From Halochromatium glycolicum (lineage in GTDB: Bacteria > Pseudomonadota > Gammaproteobacteria > Chromatiales > Chromatiaceae), in NCBI RefSeq assembly GCF_016584085.1, contig NZ_NRSJ01000005.1, positions 62,001 through 126,000 of the forward strand: a DNA stretch of 64,000 nucleotides, written 5' to 3'. A program made the position numbers and the translations under genes. Position 1 is the stretch's first letter. Each line of letters opens with the position of its first letter. The notes under the pieces were generated by a model. The model made no database searches, was not told where the DNA came from, and saw nothing but the letters and a program-made list of their open reading frames with translations. This document shows, one piece after another, positions 1 through 9,329 of the stretch.

Positions 1-882
1 CCCGACCTCGTCGCTCGCGAACAGCCCTAGCAGCTCGTCCTGAGTGAGCGGATTCGAGCGCAACGGAGGTGCCTCCGCCGCATTCACGCCAAGCTCCTCG
101 AACAACGGCGCCCAGGTCCCGCCGGGCTTGCCGACGATCTGGTAAGCCGCGCTCTTACGCCGGATGTCCTCGTCGGCCGGGATCGAGGCGAGCACCGGGA
201 TGCCCACCTTCTTGGCCCAGGCCTGCGCCTCCCCGGTCCCGTCATCCTTGTTGATGACGATGCCGGCGACACCGACATTCCCGCCTAGGCCGCGGAAGTA
301 CTCGACCGCCGAGCAGACGTTATTCGCGACATAGAGCGACTGCAGATCGTTGGAGCCGACGACGATGACCTTCTGGCACATGTCGCGCGCGATCGGCAGC
401 CCGAAGCCACCGCAGACGACGTCACCGAGGAAATCCAGCAGCACGTAGTCGAAGTCCCACTCGTGGAAGCCGAGTCCCTCGAGGATCTCGAATCCGTGGA
501 TGATGCCGCGGCCGCCGCAGCCCCGCCCGACCTCGGGACCGCCGAGCTCCATCGCGAAGACGCCATCGCGCTTGAAGCAGACGTCGCCGATCGCGACCTG
601 GTCGCCGGCCGCCTTCTTCTTAGACGAGGTATCGATGATGGTCGGGCAGGCCTTGCCGCCGAACAGCAGCGTCGTCGTATCGCTCTTCGGATCGCAGCCG
701 ATCAGCAGAACCTTCTTGCCCTGCTGGGCCAGCATATAGGAGAGATTGGCGAGGGTGAAGCTCTTACCGATGCCGCCCTTGCCATAGATCGCGATGACCT
801 GGGTCTGCTTGATCGCCGGCGCCGTCGCCTGCTCGGGCAAACCGACACGCACGGCTGCGGACGTGGCTGAAGCGTTACCCAT
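1..882 (-). CDS. bchX: Chlorophyllide a reductase iron protein BchX (3' end beyond window)
   Basis: BchX is the NifH-like ATPase subunit of chlorophyllide a reductase (with BchY and BchZ), which reduces ring B on the way to bacteriochlorophyll a. The frame is open from an ATG at 882 to the window edge, giving 294 residues of the roughly 330 usual for the family, so the C-terminus is missing. A P-loop GKGGIGKS is at residues 34-41, and the two cysteines expected to hold the bridging 4Fe-4S cluster are C122 (in GRGCGGRG) and C157 (in VVCGGFG). The start overlaps the end of bchC by 8 nt, implying translational coupling. bchY and bchZ would be expected just beyond the left edge. Confidence 0.96.
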   Translation of the reverse strand, partial: MGNASATSAAVRVGLPEQATAPAIKQTQVIAIYGKGGIGKSFTLANLSYMLAQQGKKVLLIGCDPKSDTTTLLFGGKACPTIIDTSSKKKAAGDQVAIGDVCFKRDGVFAMELGGPEVGRGCGGRGIIHGFEILEGLGFHEWDFDYVLLDFLGDVVCGGFGLPIARDMCQKVIVVGSNDLQSLYVANNVCSAVEYFRGLGGNVGVAGIVINKDDGTGEAQAWAKKVGIPVLASIPADEDIRRKSAAYQIVGKPGGTWAPLFEELGVNAAEAPPLRSNPLTQDELLGLFASDEVG

Positions 883-1819
883 GCATTCCTCTCCAGTCGA
901 GAACCATCTTGAGGCAGGCCGGGTCGTCAAAGGCCGTCTCGTAGGCGGACGCGGCCTCGGCGGCATCATAACGATGCGTGATCAGGCCATCCAACGACAA
1001 ACGCCCGGACCCGATCAGCTCGCGCACCGCGGTCAGATCGGCCTCCTGAAACTCGGCAGCGACACGCAGGCGCAGCTCACGCATGAACGCCGGCGGAAAC
1101 TCGAACGATAACGGTGCTTCGTAGAAACCTGCAAGCACGATCTCACCGCCGCGCGCCAGCCGTGCAATCAGCCGATCGAGTAACAGGTTATCGCCGCTGA
1201 CATCACAGATCACCCGGTAGTCTGCGCGGTCATCGCTCTGCGGGTCGGCGACGTGATAGCCTGCCGCGCCGCTGGCACGCTGCGGATTGGTCTCCCATAC
1301 CACCGGCGGCGGCGAACCCAGCGCCAGCGTCACCCGCGCCAGCAAACGCCCGAGCACGCCGTGACCGACAATCAGATCGGGACAGGTCTTGCCCTCGCCG
1401 GCAATCGCATGATGCGCCGTCGCGGCCAACGCCATCAGCACGCCCTGCTCGCCGAGGGTATCGGGGATCGACAGCAGCCGCGCACCGGGCACAACAACCC
1501 GGGACGCGGCGCCGCCGAAGAGGCCGTTTACGTCGCCATAGCAGCGCGCGCCGGGCACGAATACGAATTCGCCCTCGCTGCGTCCGCTGTCGACGCCGGC
1601 CTCGATAACACGCCCCACCGACTCATAACCCGGCACCAGTGGATAGCCCATCCCCGGAAACGGCGGCATCCGCCCCGTCCAGAGCAGACGCTCGGTGCCC
1701 GTACTGATGCCACTGTACTGGATCTCGACGACACAGTCGGCCGCGGTTGCAGCGTCCAGCGTCAGACGTTTAACCGCGAGCTGCTGCGGTTGGTCGAGAA
1801 CGACCGCAAAGGTGGACAT
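875..1819 (-). CDS. bchC: Bacteriochlorophyllide a dehydrogenase BchC
   Basis: BchC oxidises the 3-hydroxyethyl group of 3-hydroxyethyl-bacteriochlorophyllide a to the acetyl group, a late step in bacteriochlorophyll a synthesis. The protein is a 314-residue medium-chain dehydrogenase-like enzyme with a GroES-like N-terminal half (YSGISTGTERLLWTG, PGYESVGRV) and a nucleotide-binding half around GHGVLGR. The frame is open up to 1912, but the ATG at 1819 is preferred: it gives the usual N-terminus (MSTFAVVLDQPQQL), while 1912 lies only about 10 nt after the predicted transcription start. It overlaps bchX and sits after crtF with about 450 bp between, the order crtE-crtF-bchC-bchX known from purple bacteria. 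Confidence 0.95.
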   Translation of the reverse strand: MSTFAVVLDQPQQLAVKRLTLDAATAADCVVEIQYSGISTGTERLLWTGRMPPFPGMGYPLVPGYESVGRVIEAGVDSGRSEGEFVFVPGARCYGDVNGLFGGAASRVVVPGARLLSIPDTLGEQGVLMALAATAHHAIAGEGKTCPDLIVGHGVLGRLLARVTLALGSPPPVVWETNPQRASGAAGYHVADPQSDDRADYRVICDVSGDNLLLDRLIARLARGGEIVLAGFYEAPLSFEFPPAFMRELRLRVAAEFQEADLTAVRELIGSGRLSLDGLITHRYDAAEAASAYETAFDDPACLKMVLDWRGMHG

Positions 1820-1923
1820 GTCGGAGACGGTATTCACGAGACGCTCTGTGGACGGATCAGCTTGCTCCAAGGGGTCGGAGAGAGGTGTCGGCCTGAGTCG
1901 CCAACGGCTCAAAGAACAGTGAG

Positions 1924-1967
1924 TGTCAGTCTAGCCTGACGCAAAATGATGTCAAGCCAAATTTACA
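1924..1967 (-). promoter_or_regulatory. Paired PpsR/CrtJ-type operator upstream of bchC
   Basis: 1950-1967 reads TGTCAAGCCAAATTTACA, a perfect TGT-N12-ACA palindrome. 1924-1941 reads TGTCAGTCTAGCCTGACG, one mismatch from the same consensus. Exactly 8 bp separate the two. The aerobic repressor PpsR/CrtJ of purple bacteria recognises TGT-N12-ACA and binds cooperatively to a pair at bchC in Rhodobacter. Here one palindrome covers the -35 and the other the -10 element. The regulator gene itself is not in this window. Confidence 0.7.
1928..1955 (-). promoter_or_regulatory. Predicted sigma-70 promoter of bchC
   Basis: Read on the minus strand, TTGACA (1955-1950) is followed after 16 nt by TAGACT (1933-1928). 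Transcription would start near 1921, leaving a leader of about 100 nt before the bchC ATG at 1819. Both hexamers lie inside PpsR/CrtJ-type palindromes (separate entry), so repression by promoter occlusion is the natural reading. The start site is inferred, not measured. Confidence 0.6.
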
Positions 1968-2272
1968 CATCAGGTGTCAACACAGGTTGGCAGCATCCAG
2001 AATCCTTGATGTATCGCAATCAAACAGAGCCCACTCGCCATCGCCACCCGCGCGGGGCACCTCAAGCTCAGCGTCCACGGCGGGTACAGAGCAGCCGCGA
2101 CATCTCCAGGAGCAACCGCGCCATCTAACGCGCAAGGGCGGCATCGCAGCAGAACGGCCGAGCGCTGAGGCATTCGCCCAACCGGTTCATCCCCGGAGGC
2201 GCCTCATCGTGAAGGTCAACCTCGTTCTCCCAGCAAGCCCCAGGAGCGGCCGATCGGGTGGTCAGCCCATGA
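1968..2272. other. crtF-bchC intergenic region, remainder
   Basis: About 300 bp between the bchC operator and the end of crtF. I see no convincing gene here on either strand. A second TTGACA on the minus strand (1980-1975) lacks a good -10 partner. The long plus-strand open frame that runs from here into crtF is a GC-rich antisense shadow. Confidence 0.5.
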
Positions 2273-3400
2273 TCAGGCCGCGGTCGCAACCAGCAGCCGC
2301 GCCTGCATCGGCCGCCGGGTCCGGATCAGCCGAATGCGGCCGAACCCCGCTTCTCGAAGCATCGCCTTCAGTTCGCGCGGCGGCCGCGGCCGGCCGCTGC
2401 CCATCGCCCAGAGGTAGAGGCCGAAGTAGGCGTCGCCGATCGGCTCGGCACCGGGCGTCTCGGCCATCGGCTCGGCGAGCAGCAGGGTCCCGCCCGGCTG
2501 CAGCGCCGCGCGCACAGCACGCAGGATCTGAAGGGCCGGCTCATCGTCGTGATCGTGCACCACTCGCACGAGCGAGCAGACATCGGCGCCCTGCGGCAGC
2601 GGGGTCGTCATCAGATCGCCCCCCACCGCCTCCGCCCTGTCCGCGAGGCCAAGCGCCTCGAAGCGGCGTTGCGCGCGCGCCGCCACCGCCGGCAAGTCGA
2701 ATAAACGGATGCGCAGATGCGGCCAACGCTCGGCGGCCGCGAGCAGAAAGGTGCCCTGCCCGCCGCCGACGTCCATCAGCAGCCGGTGCTGCTTCAGCGA
2801 GTAGGCATCGAGCAGATCGTCGGCGACGAACGCGTTGGAGGCGCTCATCAGCTCGCTGTACTCGGACACCGACTCATCAGCCGCTTTGGCTGGGTCTTGC
2901 GAGCCGGCATAGGCCCAGTATCGGCCAAGCTCGGTCTCGGCCAGCTCCCCGCGCAGCAACGCGAGCGGGTCTTCGAGATCACGATAGAGCATTCGATGGT
3001 GCCTGACCATCGCCGCGATCCCTGGATTGCCCAGCATCGCCGCACCGTGATTGCCGAGCCCGAAGCGTGAACGGCCGGCCGCATCCTGACCGCGCCGTTC
3101 CAACAGATCCAAGGCGACCGCGGCCCGCAGCAGCCGGTCCGCCTGCGACTCGGTCATCCGCATCATCGGCGCCAGCTCAGTCAACGAAAGCGGTCCATCC
3201 GCCAGACGCGCGAACAGGTCGAGCTCGACACACGCGTAGAGGATCTGCGAATAGACGAAGCCGGCCGTGATATCGAACAGCGACTGGGCGCGCCGTCGCG
3301 CGACCGGGCGGGTCAGTGGGAAATCGGCCGCCCAGCGCTGAAAGCCGGGGCGCGCAATCAGGCGATTGCGCCATTCACGCCAATCGAGAGCCAACGCCAT
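2273..3400 (-). CDS. crtF: Demethylspheroidene O-methyltransferase CrtF
   Basis: CrtF methylates the C1 (and C1') hydroxyl of acyclic carotenoids using S-adenosylmethionine, in the spheroidene/spirilloxanthin branch. The 375-residue product has the layout of class I O-methyltransferases of the hydroxyneurosporene methyltransferase group: an N-terminal winged-helix dimerisation region (about residues 40-110), then a SAM site at DVGGGQGTF (about 210) and a later acidic loop (LAEPM). Length is normal. The ATG at 3400 follows the crtE stop by 9 nt, so crtE and crtF are one transcript. Together with crtC and crtD it predicts methoxylated carotenoids. Confidence 0.93.
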   Translation of the reverse strand: MALALDWREWRNRLIARPGFQRWAADFPLTRPVARRRAQSLFDITAGFVYSQILYACVELDLFARLADGPLSLTELAPMMRMTESQADRLLRAAVALDLLERRGQDAAGRSRFGLGNHGAAMLGNPGIAAMVRHHRMLYRDLEDPLALLRGELAETELGRYWAYAGSQDPAKAADESVSEYSELMSASNAFVADDLLDAYSLKQHRLLMDVGGGQGTFLLAAAERWPHLRIRLFDLPAVAARAQRRFEALGLADRAEAVGGDLMTTPLPQGADVCSLVRVVHDHDDEPALQILRAVRAALQPGGTLLLAEPMAETPGAEPIGDAYFGLYLWAMGSGRPRPPRELKAMLREAGFGRIRLIRTRRPMQARLLVATAA

Positions 3401-3409
3401 TCCCAGGTC

Positions 3410-4306
3410 TCAGCTGTCGCCGGCCGCAGACAATCGGCGCCTGAACTCATCGGCGAGTGTCGGCGGCAGCAGCCGCTGCATCTCTCCGAGCACCAGCGCT
3501 TGCAGTTTCTCCGCACCGGGGCAGGTCGGAATCGAGCCCACCGCCTCACGTGTCAGCTCAGCCAACCGCGCCACGGCGCCGTCGACGCCGAGTGCAGCAA
3601 CCGCGCTTGGCCGCTCGTGCGCGGCGTCCTGGCCGACCGGCTTGCCGAGCTCGCCCGCATCACCGGCGACATCGCGCAGATCATCGGCGACCTGATAGGC
3701 CTCACCCAGGTTCGCGCCCAGGGTGCGCCACTCGGCCGGGTTGCGGCCCGCCGCCGCTGCGCCGGCCTCGGTCGCCGCCGCGAACAGTGCTGCCGTCTTC
3801 TGGCGGTGGTACTCGCTCAGATCCACCTCGCTCTCGCACTCCCAGGCCTGGCCGGCGACGATGCCGTCCTTGAGACCGACGGCCCGACCCACAATCATGA
3901 GCAGCGGAGCCAGGCGCTCGGGGTGGCGCAGGGTATGCCAGGCGAGATTCTCGAACGCCAGCACGATCAGCCCATCGCCGGCGAGCACCGCGAGCCGCTC
4001 GCCGTAGGCGCGATGCACCGACGGCTGGCCGCGGCGCATCGCGGCGTCATCGAAGCAGGGCAGATCGTCGTGGACCAGCGAGGCACAGTGCAACAGCTCC
4101 AGCGACGCGGCCGCCGCGTCGCTGACTGCCGGCACATCATCGCCGCACGCCAGCGCAACCGCGAGGCAGAGGCGGGGGCGCACGCGCGAGGCGGGCGTCA
4201 AAACCGCATGGCGCACGGCCTGACGCAGCAGTGGGGGCGAGTCATCGCCCATGCCCTTCTCGATGGCGGCCTCGAGGGCCTGCTCGATCCGCTGTAAGGG
4301 ATCCAT
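3410..4306 (-). CDS. crtE: Geranylgeranyl diphosphate synthase CrtE
   Basis: A trans-prenyltransferase of 298 residues that extends allylic diphosphates with isopentenyl diphosphate. It carries the first aspartate-rich motif DDLPCFDD (residues 80-87) and the second, DDLRD (208-212). Placement directly before crtF and divergent from crtD identifies it as the carotenoid/bacteriochlorophyll GGPP synthase rather than the housekeeping IspA, although the two cannot be separated by motifs alone. The ATG at 4306 gives the usual N-terminus; no strong ribosome binding site precedes it. Confidence 0.9.
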   Translation of the reverse strand: MDPLQRIEQALEAAIEKGMGDDSPPLLRQAVRHAVLTPASRVRPRLCLAVALACGDDVPAVSDAAAASLELLHCASLVHDDLPCFDDAAMRRGQPSVHRAYGERLAVLAGDGLIVLAFENLAWHTLRHPERLAPLLMIVGRAVGLKDGIVAGQAWECESEVDLSEYHRQKTAALFAAATEAGAAAAGRNPAEWRTLGANLGEAYQVADDLRDVAGDAGELGKPVGQDAAHERPSAVAALGVDGAVARLAELTREAVGSIPTCPGAEKLQALVLGEMQRLLPPTLADEFRRRLSAAGDS

Positions 4307-4563
4307 CGTTGATTCGCCCCTATTGTTCTATCGGTTCGATGATCGGCCCAGGGGCCAGCACAGCCCGGCTGTCACGGCAGACACTGCCCGTCGCCAAGGC
4401 GGGACATGTACGATAGACAGCCGTCGCTGGAGCGTCAAACGACGGAGATCAACTTGAACCGCGTTGGCAACCGCGTTGGCGAGCGCGCCGGCGAGCGCGC
4501 CGGCGACGACAGTGGCGGCGACGTTGGCATCGGGCACACAGTCGATTGACTCTGAGGTAAAGC
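4307..4563. promoter_or_regulatory. crtE/crtD divergent control region
   Basis: This 257-bp stretch must hold the promoters of both the crtE-crtF-bchC-bchX and crtD-crtC transcripts. 4389-4406 (minus strand TGT-N12-ACG) is one base short of the PpsR/CrtJ consensus. Nearby 4370-4383 reads TGTCACGGCAGACA, with the same half-sites but only 8 bp apart. These are weaker than the bchC pair. The region also holds a compound 12-bp tandem repeat (4457-4504). A GAGG ribosome binding site at 4554-4557 serves crtD. Confidence 0.35.
4457..4504. repeat. Compound 12-bp tandem repeats
   Basis: Two exact copies of AACCGCGTTGGC (4457-4468, 4469-4480) are followed immediately by two exact copies of GAGCGCGCCGGC (4481-4492, 4493-4504). 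They lie about 60 bp before crtD in the divergent control region. The units resemble each other and may come from one older duplication. They carry no start codon for crtD. Confidence 0.9.
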
Positions 4564-6066
4564 GTGGGAACGGATCGTATCGTTATCGTAGGGGCCGGGA
4601 TCGGCGGTTTGGCGGCGGCGGTCGAGCTCGCCGCAAAGGGTATGGATGTCACGGTGCTCGAACGCGCCGGCAGCCCGGGCGGCAAGATGCGCGAGGTCGC
4701 CCTTGGCGATGCCCGGATCGATGCCGGCCCCACGGTCTTCACGATGCGCTGGGTGTTCGAGGCGATCTGCGCCGCTGCCGGCTCGTCGCTGGAGAACGAG
4801 GTCGGGCTCGAGCAGGCCGAGGTCTTGGCCCGTCACGCCTGGAGCCCGACCGAGCGCTTCGATCTCTACGCCGACCTCGAGCGCTCGGCCGACGCCGTCG
4901 CCGCCTTCGCCGGGCCGGCCGAGCGCAAGCGCTTCCTGGCCTTCAGCGAGGACGCCAAGGCGATCTACGAGACGCTCAAGGGGCCCTTCATCAGCGCCGC
5001 CCGACCCAGCCCAGTCGGGCTGGTGCGGCGCGTCGGCCCAGGCGGGCTCGGCGGGCTGATCAACATCAAGCCGTTCGCGACCATGTGGTCGGCACTCGGC
5101 CAGCATTTCCGCGACCCGCGCCTGCAGCAGCTCTTTGGTCGTTATGCCACCTATTGCGGCTCGTCGCCGTTCGCTGCGCCGGCGACGCTGATGCTGGTCG
5201 CCCATGTCGAGCAAGACGGGGTTTGGCTGGTCAACGGCGGCATGCATCAGCTCGCACAGGCCTTCGCCAGGCTGGCCGAACGGCTCGGCGCGCGCGTTCG
5301 TTATCATGCCGAGGTCAGCGAGATCACGCTCGCGCGCGAGCGCGTCAGCGGCGTCAGGCTGGCCAATGGCGAGCAGCTTCCGGCGGATGCGGTGATCACC
5401 AACAGCGACACCAACGCCGTCGCCGCCGGCCTGTTCGGCACGCCGCTCAGCCGAGCGGTGCCACCGACGCCGGCGGCCGAGCGCTCGCTCTCGGCCATCA
5501 CCTGGAATCTCGTCGCCCAGGCCGGCGGCTTCCCGCTAAGTCGGCATTCGGTCTTCTTCTCGAACGACTACCCGGCCGAGTTCGACGACATCTTCATCCA
5601 GAAACGCCTGCCCCGCGCCCCGACCGTCTATGTCTGCGCGCAGGACCGCGACGCCCAAGAGAGCCCATCGCCTGAGGCCGCTGAGCGCCTCCTGCTCCTG
5701 GTCAACGCCCCGGCGATCGGCGACACCCATTCCTTTACCGAAGCAGAGATCGAGCAATGCGCGCAGAGCACATTCGGCCTGATGGAACACTGCGGCCTGA
5801 GCATCCAGGCCACGGCCGAGCACACCCGGGTGACGACCCCAAACCAGTTCGAGCAGCTGTTTCCGGCGACCGGCGGGGCGCTGTACGGCCGGGCCTCGCA
5901 CGGCTGGATGGCCTCGTTCTCGCGACCGGGGGCGCGGACCAAGGTGCCGGGGCTCTATCTGGCGGGGGGCAGTACGCATCCGGGCCCGGGCGTGCCGATG
6001 GCGGCCCTCTCGGGCCGGCAGGCGGCCGCCTCGCTGCTCGAGGACCGCGCTTCGACCAAGCGCTGA
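4564..6066 (+). CDS. crtD: Acyclic carotenoid 3,4-desaturase CrtD
   Basis: A phytoene-desaturase-family flavoprotein of 500 residues that introduces the C3-C4 double bond into hydroxylated or methoxylated neurosporene/lycopene derivatives. The FAD-binding GxGxxGG motif (GAGIGGLAAA) is near residue 10, and the C-terminal FAD-binding signature LYLAGGSTHPGPGVPMA is near residue 470. The start is GTG with GAGG 6 nt upstream. Identification as CrtD rather than CrtI rests on length, on the neighbours crtC and crtF, and on overall sequence. It overlaps the start region of crtC. Confidence 0.92.
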   Translation: MGTDRIVIVGAGIGGLAAAVELAAKGMDVTVLERAGSPGGKMREVALGDARIDAGPTVFTMRWVFEAICAAAGSSLENEVGLEQAEVLARHAWSPTERFDLYADLERSADAVAAFAGPAERKRFLAFSEDAKAIYETLKGPFISAARPSPVGLVRRVGPGGLGGLINIKPFATMWSALGQHFRDPRLQQLFGRYATYCGSSPFAAPATLMLVAHVEQDGVWLVNGGMHQLAQAFARLAERLGARVRYHAEVSEITLARERVSGVRLANGEQLPADAVITNSDTNAVAAGLFGTPLSRAVPPTPAAERSLSAITWNLVAQAGGFPLSRHSVFFSNDYPAEFDDIFIQKRLPRAPTVYVCAQDRDAQESPSPEAAERLLLLVNAPAIGDTHSFTEAEIEQCAQSTFGLMEHCGLSIQATAEHTRVTTPNQFEQLFPATGGALYGRASHGWMASFSRPGARTKVPGLYLAGGSTHPGPGVPMAALSGRQAAASLLEDRASTKR

Positions 6067-6989
6067 GCGGCCATGGTTACGAATGGTGGTACATCGACGC
6101 GCTGAGCGATGACGGACAGCGCGGTCTGACGATCATCGCGCTGCTCGGCAGCGTCTTCTCGCCCTACTACGCCCGGGCGCGGCGCCGCGGCGACTGCAAC
6201 GCGGAGAACTTCTGCGCGCTCAATGTCGCGCTCTACGGCCAGGACCGCACCGCCTGGGCCATGACCGAGCGCGGCTGCGGGCAGCTGCAGCGCAGCGCCG
6301 ATACCCTGGTGATCGGACCCAGCCGGGTCGAATGGGACGGGGCCACCTTGACCGTGCACATCGACGAGCGCGGCGCGCCCTTACCGAAACGCCTGCGCGG
6401 CATCGTGCGCGTCCACCCGCGCGCACTGACCAGCCAGCAGACCGCACTCGATCCGGCCGGCCGCCACCGCTGGTGGCCGATCGCACCCGAGGCACGGGTC
6501 GAGGTCGAGATGGAGTCGCCAGGTCTACGCTGGTCCGGAGACGGTTACCTGGATAGCAACAGCGGCGATGAGCCGCTCGAGCACGGCTTCCGCAAATGGG
6601 ACTGGTCGCGCGCCAAGCTGCGCGCCAGCTCAGCGGTGCTCTACGACATGACCTTCCTGAACGGCGAACGCCGCTCACTGGCCCTGCACTTCGACGGCCA
6701 AGGCGCCGCCGAGCCGTTCCCGCCACCGCCGCGGGTGCCGCTGAAGACCAGCTTCTGGTGGCGCATCCCGCGCGCAACCCAGGCCGACCCGGGGCACGGC
6801 GCCGAGGTCCTGGAGACGCTCGAGGACACGCCCTTCTATGCGCGCTCGAAGGTCCGCACCACCCTGCTCGGCGAGCCGGTCACCGCGGTCCACGAGAGTC
6901 TGTCGCTCACCCGTTTCGATACGCGCTGGGTGCAGATGCTGCTGCCGTTCCGGATGCCGCGAATCCCGCTCGGACGACCACGGTATTAG
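6063..6989 (+). CDS. crtC: Acyclic carotenoid 1,2-hydratase CrtC (start uncertain)
   Basis: CrtC adds water to the terminal double bond of neurosporene or lycopene. Family hallmarks near the N-terminus are GYEWWYIDALSDDG and GSVFSPYYARARRRG; WDWSRAKLR follows further on. No ATG, GTG or TTG occurs in this frame between an ATG at 5757, deep inside crtD, and the conserved N-terminus. The entry begins at CTG 6063, which overlaps the crtD TGA (CTGA) the way ATGA or GTGA overlaps do. Homology seems to begin a few codons earlier (PRFDQALS, about 6045). Either a rare start codon or a sequence error explains this. The reading frame itself is intact to TAG at 6989. Confidence 0.85.
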   Translation: MSGHGYEWWYIDALSDDGQRGLTIIALLGSVFSPYYARARRRGDCNAENFCALNVALYGQDRTAWAMTERGCGQLQRSADTLVIGPSRVEWDGATLTVHIDERGAPLPKRLRGIVRVHPRALTSQQTALDPAGRHRWWPIAPEARVEVEMESPGLRWSGDGYLDSNSGDEPLEHGFRKWDWSRAKLRASSAVLYDMTFLNGERRSLALHFDGQGAAEPFPPPPRVPLKTSFWWRIPRATQADPGHGAEVLETLEDTPFYARSKVRTTLLGEPVTAVHESLSLTRFDTRWVQMLLPFRMPRIPLGRPRY

Positions 6990-7039
6990 TACGGGCCATG
7001 AACGTTGGGCCGCCGTCTCACTCGGGGCTCGCCTGGAAG

Positions 7040-7375
7040 CTACCAGGGCCGATAGGTCAGCCCCGGGATGCTGCGCTCGTTGATCTGGGCCGGGAGATCG
7101 TGGATCAGGGCCTCAAGCTCGGCACGATCGACATAACGGCCAAAAGAAGCCTTGGCCGCATCGAGCGGCACCTCGACGTAATAGCGCTGCTTGTCCGGTT
7201 CCGGCAAGACCTGCAGCGCGTTGTCCTCGGCATCCAGGATGCCGAGGTAATCGTCCTCAGATTGCAGCCGATCGAGCATCTGCTCGCAGATGGCCTTGGT
7301 GGTCATCTCCACCGCGCTCGTCGACGAGACGCGCTCGCCGGAACGATTGATCAGATAGAAGACACGAAATCGCAT
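7040..7375 (-). CDS. Hypothetical protein, 111 residues
   Basis: Not recognised. The product (MRFRVFYLINRSGERV...) is acidic, has no signal peptide or membrane segment, and has predicted mixed alpha/beta character with a C-terminal YRPW. The open frame extends upstream to 7672, but the ATG at 7375 starts the compact, well-composed part and the upstream portion looks non-coding. It is convergent with crtC (50 bp between stops) and divergent from the symporter gene. There is nothing to tie it to pigment synthesis except position. Confidence 0.6.
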   Translation of the reverse strand: MRFRVFYLINRSGERVSSTSAVEMTTKAICEQMLDRLQSEDDYLGILDAEDNALQVLPEPDKQRYYVEVPLDAAKASFGRYVDRAELEALIHDLPAQINERSIPGLTYRPW

Positions 7376-7695
7376 TGTAGTGTTATCTCTCGACGCCGCT
7401 GGCTTTGCCGCGTTCAGGGGCGAGCTCACCTCGCTACCCGGTGCGCATCGCAAGACCTGCAGCTGCCTATCTCGACCAGGGAATTCGGTGCAGTCCAGCA
7501 TCGGCTTCCCCTTAGGTAAGCCCGACTCGGATGGCAAGCCCGACTTGGACCGGTCTTGAGATGAATCAATACTCAAGCCGATCATAGTATCATCAGCGTA
7601 AACCCGCTGAATATCGAGCGTGCCCGCAGAGTCAGCCGCCGTGTTGATCTGGCGATGCTTCCGAGCCTCCACCCAAGCGTTTCGTAATCTGCACC
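7376..7695. other. Divergent intergenic region with one short palindrome
   Basis: About 320 bp between the hypothetical gene and the symporter gene. It contains CTTGAG (7555-7560) and its inverted copy CTCAAG (7572-7577) with 11 nt between, a possible operator, and a decamer AAGCCCGACT repeated at about 7518 and 7536. No gene was seen. Confidence 0.3.
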
Positions 7696-9006
<1,311 letters not shown>

Positions 9007-9329
9007 GAGCGCAACAGCCGCGGCGGCCGCGGCTAGACCCTGCATCCAACCACGGTCATCAAGCAGGGGGCGCGGATCACGCCCGCGGAGCTAGGAAACC
9101 GGGCGGGCACGCCAGCGCCCTTAAACGCGCGCTGCGGGAATCAAGGCAAGCGCGCGACCGAGAGGCCGCGCCGGATGCTCGGCGACGCGAGCAAGCGGCA
9201 CCGCCTCCGCAACCTGGGTTGTTGCCGGCCGAAGCGGCGCGGGCGCCACGCCACTTCGGCCATCGACATCGCATTCCGGAACCTTCGAGCCGCCGGCCTC
9301 GGACCGCCTGGCCCGACGCTCGCGGATAC
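9007..9329. other. Convergent intergenic region
   Basis: About 320 bp between the symporter gene and the NapC-type cytochrome gene. An inverted repeat AGCCGCGG-CGG-CCGCGGCT (9016-9034) follows the symporter stop but has no T-run, so it is at best a weak terminator. I see no gene in the rest. Confidence 0.35.

Noticed and set aside
1987-3006. 339-residue plus-strand open frame opposite crtF
   Set aside because: Extreme Arg/Ala/Pro/Ser composition and complete overlap with a well-supported methyltransferase gene.
4435-5307. 290-residue minus-strand open frame opposite crtD
   Set aside because: Overlaps the crtD coding sequence fully, and its start region is the 12-bp tandem repeat. No recognisable domain.
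9016-9034. Intrinsic terminator after the symporter gene
   Set aside because: A strong GC palindrome but no T-run on either side; recorded only as an inverted repeat.
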